Shown here: positions 1 through 4,987 of the stretch, one piece after another
How positions within the stretch are numbered: the first letter of the stretch is position 1
How the letters are laid out: the number at the start of each line of letters is the position of its first letter
Translations under genes and position numbers: made by a program
Assembly (NCBI GenBank): GCA_020024915.1
Contig: JAHHSZ010000077.1
Span: 1 to 7,346, forward strand
Origin: Fusobacterium sp.
Lineage (GTDB): Bacteria; Fusobacteriota; Fusobacteriia; Fusobacteriales; Fusobacteriaceae
DNA length: 7,346 bases
Direction: 5' to 3'
The notes under the pieces: model-generated
Seen by the model: the letters and a program-made list of their open reading frames with translations, nothing else
Told to the model about the DNA's origin: nothing
Databases searched by the model: none

Positions 1-1
1 A

Positions 2-79
2 ATAGACGAAGCTCCCACTTCAAAAGCTGAAAGCTTTAAGTGGGAGAGGTTCACAGCAGATGATATAAAAAAATATTAG
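2..79 (+). CDS. 3' end of an unidentified gene, possibly a tnpB-type transposase end fused to flanking sequence (partial)
   Basis: An open frame enters from the left edge and ends at TAG (77-79), giving 25 residues that begin IDEAPTSKAESF and end FTADDIKKY. It is too short to assign. The first part, reading EAPTS directly over a strong hairpin, resembles the C-terminal tail of some IS200/IS605 TnpB proteins, whose last codons overlap the element's right-end hairpin. If so, the residues after about position 54 would be encoded by flanking DNA, perhaps the tail of an interrupted host gene. Frame 3 has a stop at 3-5 and frame 1 a stop at 28-30, so this is the only frame that runs through. A terminator follows 7 bases after the stop, which supports a real plus-strand transcript ending here. 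Alternatives are an ordinary host gene end or a chance frame. Confidence 0.4.
   Translation: MDEAPTSKAESFKWERFTADDIKKY
12..46 (+). repeat. Strong hairpin, candidate IS200/IS605 right-end structure
   Basis: CTCCCACTT (12-20) pairs perfectly with AAGTGGGAG (38-46). After a two-base bulge (C21 A22), AAAGCT (23-28) pairs with AGCTTT (32-37) around the loop GAA (29-31), giving about 15 base pairs. The order GAAGCTCCCACTT, hairpin, GTGGGAG, then GGTTCAC resembles right ends of tnpB-carrying IS200/IS605 elements, where such imperfect hairpins are recognised by TnpA and also form the 3' part of the guide (omega) RNA. It is not followed by a U-run, so it is not a typical terminator. The identification rests on remembered family resemblance, since the rest of the element lies outside the window. 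Confidence 0.45.
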
Positions 80-86
80 GGATTTA

Positions 87-128
87 AAAAAGGTATAAAG
101 TAGCTTTTTAGCTACTTTATACCTTTTT
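87..128. terminator. Bidirectional rho-independent terminator between convergent genes
   Basis: Positions 87-105 and 110-128 are perfect inverted complements (19 bp) around a TTTT loop (106-109). The core is GGTATAAAGTAGC / GCTACTTTATACC, flanked by A-runs on the left and T-runs on the right, so the RNA ends in a U-run on either strand. It terminates the plus-strand frame ending at 79 and the minus-strand thyA-folA operon. The stop codon of the reductase gene (117-119) lies inside the stem. Confidence 0.88.
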
Positions 129-599
129 ATATGTACAAGCTGTAAAATCACTATATTCAACAGAGTTTACAAGTTTATATCCATACTTTTCAACATCTGG
201 AAAAAATAGTGGAGTTTTAGCTTTTTTAACCTCAATATGAGGTTTTAATTTTGAAATATAGATATTATCTAATGGGTAGTTCTTTATATATGATTCATAT
301 ACCATAGCTCCACCACAGATAAAAATACTCTTACCTGTACCCTCGTATTTTTTAACTATCTCATCAAAATTATCCTTTGAAGAGATAACGATAACCTCTC
401 TATTTTTTTTCATAAGTTCAAGTGGGACATATTTAGCTGTATTTTTTCCAAAAACTACTACATTTCCAATAGTTTTTTCTTTGTAGTAAGTTAGCTCCTC
501 TTTAGAGTGCCAAAGTAACCCATTCCCTTCAGGAGTCTTATCTCCAATTAGATTATTTTCAGCAACACAAACAATCATATTAACTTCAGGTTTTTTCAT
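117..599 (-). CDS. folA: Dihydrofolate reductase (divergent, 160 aa)
   Basis: Reduces dihydrofolate to tetrahydrofolate with NADPH in the cytoplasm, recycling the dihydrofolate that ThyA makes. The length is normal for a bacterial DHFR. Family marks in order are the N-terminal strand VAENNLIG (12-19), LLWHSKEEL (28-36) with the substrate-binding acid as E35, VVVFGKNT (47-54), NR (66-67, the glutamate-tail arginine), the NADPH turn CGGAMVY (95-101), and FFPD near the C-terminus. It is unusual. The Met20-type loop between IG and W is about four residues longer than in E. coli DHFR, the usual LPW proline is Leu29, and the usual Asp is Glu. The start is ATG at 597-599, with SD GAGGTGG (607-613) seven bases upstream; Met8 would leave the SD too far away. 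The ATG shares one base with the thyA stop (TAATG), so the two are probably translationally coupled. The stop codon sits in the terminator stem. Confidence 0.9.
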   Translation of the reverse strand: MKKPEVNMIVCVAENNLIGDKTPEGNGLLWHSKEELTYYKEKTIGNVVVFGKNTAKYVPLELMKKNREVIVISSKDNFDEIVKKYEGTGKSIFICGGAMVYESYIKNYPLDNIYISKLKPHIEVKKAKTPLFFPDVEKYGYKLVNSVEYSDFTACTYKKV

Positions 600-1423
600 T
601 AGATAGCCACCTCGTAAGAAATTTTATCACCATGGTTATAGTTTTCTATAACAACGTCATCAGGTTTAAAATCATAGATAGATGTAAAGTTTTCAATCTT
701 TAGAGTTGCCCCTTGAAACTCCTCTTTCTTAATTTGATCTAAAAGCATTGGCATATGTCTATCATAAATATGTACATTGTGAATATTCCAGATTATATCT
801 GCAGATTCGAGTCCGCATTCCATTGCTACTAATTTATGTAAAACAGAGTATTGGAATACATTGGCAACTAATCCAAGAGCAACATCACAACTTCTCTGTC
901 TAACTTCTAAGTAGAGTTTATTTCCAATAACACTCCATTGAGTAAGGTGTACACAAGGAGTTAATGCCATTTGGTCCAGTTCCTCTGGGATCCAAATCTC
1001 TGTCATAATTCTTCTGCTGTTAGGATTTTTTTTGATCTCATTGATGATATAATCCAACTGACTTTTATAGCCAAAAGTTTTCTTGGCAATTTGATAACCA
1101 TAGGCTTTTCCAATTGTACCATCTTCCATTTTCCATTCATCCCAAAATTTACATTTTAGCTTGTTTAACTCTTCAACACTATTTGATTGCATAATCCAAA
1201 TCCAATATAACTCTCTGATTGGAGCCTTGTTAGGTGCGAATCTGGTTGTAATAAGATGAGCTTCATCAGTGGAATTATCCAATCTAAATTGATATCCAAT
1301 ATAACTTTTATAGTGAGCGGGAGTTCCATCAGCATATTTTGTTCTCACATTACCAGAACTCCAAATACCATCTCTATCTATAGTTTCAACTATATCTCTA
1401 TATACTCTATCAAATTTTGACAC
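599..1423 (-). CDS. thyA: Thymidylate synthase (ThyA type)
   Basis: Methylates dUMP to dTMP using 5,10-methylene-THF, releasing dihydrofolate. The protein has 274 residues, close to the usual 264-280. Visible motifs are VRT (26-28, phosphate-binding arginine region), ELYWIW (71-76), FWDEW (93-97), GKAYGYQ (105-111), NPNSRR (133-138, the double arginine from the partner subunit), PC with nucleophile Cys157, QRSCD (176-180), Asn188 in GLVAN (184-188), and HIYDRH (218-223, His218 and Tyr220). Asn188 corresponds to E. coli Asn177, which selects uracil over cytosine, so this reads as a true TS rather than a dCMP hydroxymethylase. The residue after the catalytic Cys is Val, with His one position later, unlike the usual PCH; the C-terminus is EVAI. 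Translation starts at GTG (1421-1423), with SD AAGGAGG (1430-1436) six bases upstream. It is first in a two-gene operon with folA. Confidence 0.95.
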   Translation of the reverse strand: MSKFDRVYRDIVETIDRDGIWSSGNVRTKYADGTPAHYKSYIGYQFRLDNSTDEAHLITTRFAPNKAPIRELYWIWIMQSNSVEELNKLKCKFWDEWKMEDGTIGKAYGYQIAKKTFGYKSQLDYIINEIKKNPNSRRIMTEIWIPEELDQMALTPCVHLTQWSVIGNKLYLEVRQRSCDVALGLVANVFQYSVLHKLVAMECGLESADIIWNIHNVHIYDRHMPMLLDQIKKEEFQGATLKIENFTSIYDFKPDDVVIENYNHGDKISYEVAI

Positions 1424-1429
1424 TATATT

Positions 1430-1436
1430 CCTCCTT
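1430..1436 (-). promoter_or_regulatory. Ribosome binding site that fixes the thyA GTG start
   Basis: On the minus strand AAGGAGG is followed by AATATA and then GTG (1423-1421). This is a near-perfect SD at normal spacing, and it explains why a GTG is used as the start of thyA. Confidence 0.8.
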
Positions 1437-1458
1437 AAAATATTTTTATATTGTATTT

Positions 1459-1487
1459 ATTATAACTTAATAAGCAAATAGTTACCA
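1459..1487 (-). promoter_or_regulatory. Candidate promoter of the thyA-folA operon
   Basis: A perfect -10 hexamer TATAAT lies at 1459-1464 on the minus strand. A weak -35 candidate, TGGTAA (1482-1487), is 17 bases upstream. The transcript would begin near 1452, leaving a leader of about 29 nt before the GTG. The -10 is convincing by position; the -35 is poor, and the region is so AT-rich that chance matches are likely. Confidence 0.4.
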
Positions 1488-1537
1488 GAATTTTTTTAAA
1501 AAATGGTGGATAAAATTCTCTGAAAAACTATTAGATT

Positions 1538-1558
1538 AAAATTTGTTCGACAAAATTT
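1538..1558. promoter_or_regulatory. Palindrome overlapping the distal adhE -35, possible operator
   Basis: TTTGT (1542-1546) and ACAAA (1550-1554) are inverted around TCG. One mismatched pair (1541/1555) and then AAA/TTT extend the symmetry to 1538-1558. It overlaps the candidate -35 TCGACA, as a repressor site would. The half-sites share TTGT/ACAA with Rex operators but lack their wider spacing, so I do not name the regulator. Confidence 0.35.
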
Positions 1559-1574
1559 TGATTTTTTTTATAAA
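1547..1574 (+). promoter_or_regulatory. Candidate distal promoter of adhE
   Basis: TCGACA (1547-1552, five of six matches to TTGACA), a 16-bp spacer, then TATAAA (1569-1574). Transcription would start near 1581, leaving a leader of about 185 nt before the adhE ATG. It is the better of two candidates by sequence match. Confidence 0.45.
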
Positions 1575-1699
1575 TATAAAACTATACTAAAATAGTAATT
1601 TTAACGGTATTAAAAAACAAAAAACTCAATAATGTGATTAAAAAATAAACTATATTTTGAACAAAAAAAGTGCAATTTCATTTTTTTAAAAAAAGTTTC

Positions 1700-1728
1700 T
1701 TGTAATTTATATTTAAATATTGTAAAGT
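1700..1728 (+). promoter_or_regulatory. Candidate proximal promoter of adhE
   Basis: TTGTAA (1700-1705), a 17-bp spacer, then TAAAGT (1723-1728). Both hexamers match consensus at only about four positions. Use of this site would give a leader of roughly 30 nt. It is weaker by sequence than the distal site but better placed. Confidence 0.3.
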
Positions 1729-1765
1729 AGAAGACAACAAGAAGATATAGGTATGGAGGAAATAA

Positions 1766-4420
1766 ATGGCAGAGAAAAAAGTTATTGATACACAAGTTGA
1801 ATTAACAAATGAGCAAGTAGATATTCATGTAGATGAGCTTGTAACAAAAGCATTAAAAGCTTTAAGTGAGTTTGAAGGATTTACTCAAGAGCAAGTAGAT
1901 CATATAGTAGCAAAATGTTCAGTAGCTGGGTTAGATGCACATGGAATATTAGCAGAAGTAGCTGTAAAAGAAACAGGAAGAGGAGTTTTTGAGGATAAGG
2001 CTGTAAAAAACCTTTTTGCTTGTGAATATGTAACAAGTAACTTACGTCATTTAAAGACAGTTGGAGTAATAAATGAAGATAGACTTACAGGAATAACAGA
2101 GATAGCTGAGCCTGTAGGAGTAGTTTGTGGAATAGTTCCAACAACAAACCCAACATCAACTGTAATTTTTAAATCATTAATATCATTAAAAACAAGAAAT
2201 CCAATAATATTTTCATTTCACCCATCAGCACACGAATGTTCAGCAATGGCAGCAAAAATAATAAGAGATGCAGCTGTAAAAGCTGGAGCACCAGAAAACT
2301 GTATACAATGGTTAGAGATGAAATCTATGTATGCAACAGAAGCTTTGATGAAACATGATGGAGTTGCGACAATACTAGCAACAGGTGGAAATGCAATGGT
2401 AAAAGCAGCTTACTCTTGTGGAAAACCAGCATTGGGAGTTGGAGCAGGAAATGTACCAGCATATGTTGAAAAATCATGTGTTTTAAAGAGAGCTGTAAAT
2501 GATATTATACTATCAAAATCTTTTGACAATGGTATGATTTGTGCCTCAGAACAAGCTGCTATTGTTGATCATGAAATATATAAAGAGTTTATAGATGAGA
2601 TGAAGCGTTTTAAAGTGTATTTTGTAAATGCTGAAGAAAAGATAAAATTAGAAAAGTTTATGTTTGGAGCTGTTGCTTATTCAGAAGAGGCAAGTAGTGC
2701 AAAATTAAACTCAGAAGTAGTAGGAAAACCAGCTACATGGATAGCAGAGCAATCAGGATTTAAGGTACCGAGAGATACTCAAATAATTTGTGCAGAGTGT
2801 AAAGAGGTAGGAGTTAATGAACCTTTAACTAGAGAGAAACTATCTCCAGTATTAGCAGTATTAAAAGCAAGTAGTACTGAAGATGGAATTGATAAAGCAG
2901 CAGCGATGGTAGAATTTAATGGTTTAGGACACTCGGCAGCTATTCATACACAAAATTCAGAAATTTCTAAGAGATTTGGATTTAAATGTAAAGCTATAAG
3001 AATAATAGAGAATGCACCATCAACATTTGGAGGAGTAGGATCTGTATACAACGCATTTATTCCATCATTAACATTAGGTTGCGGATCTTATGGACGTAAC
3101 TCAGTTTCTAATAACGTAAGTGCATTAAACTTATTAAATATCAAAAGAATAGGGAGACGTAATAATAATATGCAATGGGTTAAACTTCCACCAAAAATTT
3201 ACTTTGAGAAAAATTCAATAAAATATCTTCAAGATATGAAGGATATGAAAAAAGTTATGATAATAACTGATAGAGGAATGTATAATTTAGGATACGTTAA
3301 AAAAATTGAAGATGTATTAGTAGGAAGAAGAGATAATGTAGATATAGAGCTATTCTTTGATGTTGAGTCAGATCCAAGCTTTGATATAGTAGAAAAAGGA
3401 TTGGAATTAATGAATAACTTTAAACCAGATACAATTATTGCTTTAGGTGGAGGATCACCAATGGATGCTGCCAAAGTAATGTGGTTACTATATGAAAATC
3501 CAGAAGTAAACTTTGATGATATAAAACAAAAATTTATGGATATAAGAAAACGTGCATTCAGATTCCCAGAATTAGGAAAAAAAGCTAAATTAGTTTGTAT
3601 TCCTACAACTTCAGGAACTGGATCAGAAGTAACTCCATTTGCTGTAATAACAGATACTAAAGAGAATAAAAAATATCCATTAACAGATTATTCATTAACA
3701 CCAACAGTTGCTATAGTAGATCCAGAGTTAGTAATGAGTTTACCAGCTAGTATAGCAGCAGATACAGGAATAGACGTATTAACTCATGCAGTTGAAGCAT
3801 ATGTTTCTATATTAGCATCTGATTTTACAGATGGATGGGCAAAACAAGCGGTTAAATTGGTATTTGATTACTTAGAGGCATCGGTAAAAGAGGGAGCAAA
3901 GCATCCATGTGCTAGAGAGAAGATGCATAATGCTTCTACAATAGCAGGAATGGCTTTTGCTAATGCATTCTTAGGAATGAACCACTCACTTGCTCATAAA
4001 ATAGGGGGAGAATTTCATATACCTCATGGACGTACAAATGGAATTTTATTACCACATGTAATTAGATATAATGGTACTATACCTACAAAATTAAATATTT
4101 GGCCTAAGATTGAGAATTATAAAGCAGATGTAAAATATATGGAATTAGCTCAATTAATAGGATTAAATCCTAGAACACCAGCTGAAGGAGTACAGATGTT
4201 TGCTGATGCTTGTGAAGAGTTATGTAAAAAAGTAGGGGTAGTAAGTAATATTAAATCTCAAGGAATATCAAAAGAGGCGTGGGATGAGGCGATTCATAGA
4301 ATGGCTATGAATGCTTATGAGGATCAATGTACCCCTGCTAATCCTAGAATGCCAATGGTAAATGATATGGAAGAGATATTGAGAACTATTTGGGATTATG
4401 AGAGTAAATTTGGAAAATAA
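1766..4420 (+). CDS. adhE: Bifunctional acetaldehyde-CoA/alcohol dehydrogenase AdhE
   Basis: Reduces acetyl-CoA to acetaldehyde and then to ethanol with two NADH, in the cytoplasm; family members polymerise into spirosomes. At 884 aa it is full length (E. coli AdhE is 891). Residues 1 to about 450 form the aldehyde dehydrogenase domain, with EPVGVVCGIVPTTNPT (115-130), GVGAGNVPAYVE (224-235) and NGMICASE (255-262), where Cys259 is the thioester nucleophile. A linker around 455-475 leads to the iron-dependent alcohol dehydrogenase domain, with GGGSPMDAAK (561-570), PTTSGTGSE (613-621) and the metal ligands Asp670, His674, His740 and His754 (in HIPHG). These align with E. coli Asp653, His657, His723 and His737. 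The ATG has SD GGAGG (1755-1759) six bases upstream. The gene ends in tandem stops TAATAG and is followed by a terminator, so it looks monocistronic. No frameshift or lost catalytic residue is seen in either domain. Confidence 0.97.
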   Translation: MAEKKVIDTQVELTNEQVDIHVDELVTKALKALSEFEGFTQEQVDHIVAKCSVAGLDAHGILAEVAVKETGRGVFEDKAVKNLFACEYVTSNLRHLKTVGVINEDRLTGITEIAEPVGVVCGIVPTTNPTSTVIFKSLISLKTRNPIIFSFHPSAHECSAMAAKIIRDAAVKAGAPENCIQWLEMKSMYATEALMKHDGVATILATGGNAMVKAAYSCGKPALGVGAGNVPAYVEKSCVLKRAVNDIILSKSFDNGMICASEQAAIVDHEIYKEFIDEMKRFKVYFVNAEEKIKLEKFMFGAVAYSEEASSAKLNSEVVGKPATWIAEQSGFKVPRDTQIICAECKEVGVNEPLTREKLSPVLAVLKASSTEDGIDKAAAMVEFNGLGHSAAIHTQNSEISKRFGFKCKAIRIIENAPSTFGGVGSVYNAFIPSLTLGCGSYGRNSVSNNVSALNLLNIKRIGRRNNNMQWVKLPPKIYFEKNSIKYLQDMKDMKKVMIITDRGMYNLGYVKKIEDVLVGRRDNVDIELFFDVESDPSFDIVEKGLELMNNFKPDTIIALGGGSPMDAAKVMWLLYENPEVNFDDIKQKFMDIRKRAFRFPELGKKAKLVCIPTTSGTGSEVTPFAVITDTKENKKYPLTDYSLTPTVAIVDPELVMSLPASIAADTGIDVLTHAVEAYVSILASDFTDGWAKQAVKLVFDYLEASVKEGAKHPCAREKMHNASTIAGMAFANAFLGMNHSLAHKIGGEFHIPHGRTNGILLPHVIRYNGTIPTKLNIWPKIENYKADVKYMELAQLIGLNPRTPAEGVQMFADACEELCKKVGVVSNIKSQGISKEAWDEAIHRMAMNAYEDQCTPANPRMPMVNDMEEILRTIWDYESKFGK

Positions 4421-4439
4421 TAGATTTTTATAAAATAAG

Positions 4440-4471
4440 AAGAGAGGCTGTATTTTCTGACAGCCTCTCTT
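4440..4471. terminator. Bidirectional terminator between adhE and the FMN-binding protein gene
   Basis: AAGAGAGGCTGT (4440-4451) pairs perfectly over 12 bp with ACAGCCTCTCTT (4460-4471) around an eight-base loop. On the minus strand the hairpin is followed by a T-rich stretch (CTTATTTTATAAAAATC); on the plus strand it is followed only by TAAATTATAT. It probably stops adhE transcription and also the convergent minus-strand gene. Confidence 0.8.
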
Positions 4472-4496
4472 AAATTATATTAGTTTCAAGTGATTG

Positions 4497-4799
4497 CTAT
4501 TTTTTTAGAGCATCAGCTACAGCTTCTTTGAACCCTTCAGAAGTATAAGTAGCACCAGTTACATTATCAACTTCTACAGATTGTTTAGCTAGGATCTCTG
4601 CAGTAAGTTTTTCAATAGCAGGTTCAGCAATTCTCTTAGTTTCCTCCATTGCAATAACTTTTATAGCAATGATTTTGTCTCCTTCTGTCTCAACAGAAAC
4701 AGTGATATCATCTTTGTATCCTAAACCAGTTCCCTCTTTAGTGGCTGCAATAGCAGTTATAGTAAATATAGCCATAAGGCTTAGTAATATTTTTTTCAT
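4497..4799 (-). CDS. Small exported FMN-binding domain protein (predicted covalent flavin carrier)
   Basis: A 100-residue protein made of a signal peptide and one FMN-binding domain. Residues 1-19 (charged KK, hydrophobic core LLSLMAIFTITAIAA) look like a Sec signal cleaved after the AIA/A stretch; there is no lipobox Cys. The remainder matches the FMN_bind fold of NqrC/RnfG-like proteins and ends in VDNVTGATYTSEGF (77-90). This contains the D-x-x-T-G-A-T pattern (Asp78, Thr81, Thr84) that ApbE uses to attach FMN through Thr81. The likely role is extracytoplasmic one-electron transfer; its partner is not in the window. I start it at ATG 4797-4799 because SD AGGAAGG (4808-4814) is eight bases upstream. 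A GTG at 4806-4808 would add three residues but overlaps that SD. It is monocistronic, convergent with adhE, and has a good promoter at 4856-4884. A specific gene name is not justified. Confidence 0.88.
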   Translation of the reverse strand: MKKILLSLMAIFTITAIAATKEGTGLGYKDDITVSVETEGDKIIAIKVIAMEETKRIAEPAIEKLTAEILAKQSVEVDNVTGATYTSEGFKEAVADALKK

Positions 4800-4855
4800 A
4801 AAATCCACCTTCCTAAAACAGCATCTTATGTATTTATAACAATGATATATGACAT

Positions 4856-4884
4856 ATTATATACATTTTTAAATGAAAATTCAA
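4856..4884 (-). promoter_or_regulatory. Promoter of the FMN-binding protein gene
   Basis: On the minus strand TTGAAT (4879-4884) is separated by exactly 17 bp from a perfect TATAAT (4856-4861). The start point would be near 4849, giving a leader of about 50 nt. A small inverted repeat, ATATG-A-CATAT (4847-4857), sits at the predicted start point; in such AT-rich DNA it may be chance. Confidence 0.65.
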
Positions 4885-4922
4885 TATTTTTGTTAAAATA
4901 AGTAGTAATATTTTAATAAATG

Positions 4923-4951
4923 TTGAAAAAATTTAGATTATAAGGTAAAAT
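4923..4951 (+). promoter_or_regulatory. Promoter of obg
   Basis: TTGAAA (4923-4928, five of six), a 17-bp spacer, then TAAAAT (4946-4951, five of six). The transcript would start near 4958, about 30 nt before the obg ATG. It lies back to back with the minus-strand promoter of the FMN protein gene. Confidence 0.65.
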
Positions 4952-4987
4952 ATATTGATAATATTAAATAGTATAGGAGAGTATTAA

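Larger units (their letters stand above)
1424..1765. other. AT-rich intergenic region between divergent thyA and adhE
   Basis: This 342-bp gap holds no credible coding sequence. The few ATGs open frames of only one to six codons, or frames with no ribosome binding site. It contains the thyA promoter on the minus strand, two adhE promoter candidates and a near-perfect palindrome on the plus strand, and long A and T tracts (for example seven T then seven A at 1681-1694). I saw no recognisable riboswitch or tRNA. Confidence 0.7.

Noticed and set aside
12..46. Rho-independent terminator in the left-edge hairpin
   Set aside because: There is no U-run after the stem on either strand, and a much better terminator lies at 87-128.
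971..1159. 62-residue plus-strand frame inside thyA
   Set aside because: Antisense shadow of thyA codons with no SD or recognisable domain.
599..1423. dCMP hydroxymethylase (phage-like) instead of thymidylate synthase
   Set aside because: The residue that discriminates uracil from cytosine is Asn (188), as in thymidylate synthases; the phage hydroxymethylase has Asp there. It is paired with DHFR as expected for ThyA.
1538..1558. Rex operator upstream of adhE
   Set aside because: The Rex consensus has TTGT and ACAA about ten bases apart (18-bp site). Here only three bases separate them, and no properly spaced TTGT/ACAA pair was found elsewhere in the gap.
1610..1795. 61-residue minus-strand frame across the adhE start
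   Set aside because: Low-complexity Phe/Tyr/Leu-rich translation of AT-rich DNA, overlapping the adhE leader and start, with no SD or domain.
3229..3474. 81-residue minus-strand frame inside adhE
   Set aside because: Opposite-strand shadow of the conserved alcohol dehydrogenase domain, Ser-rich and without homology features.
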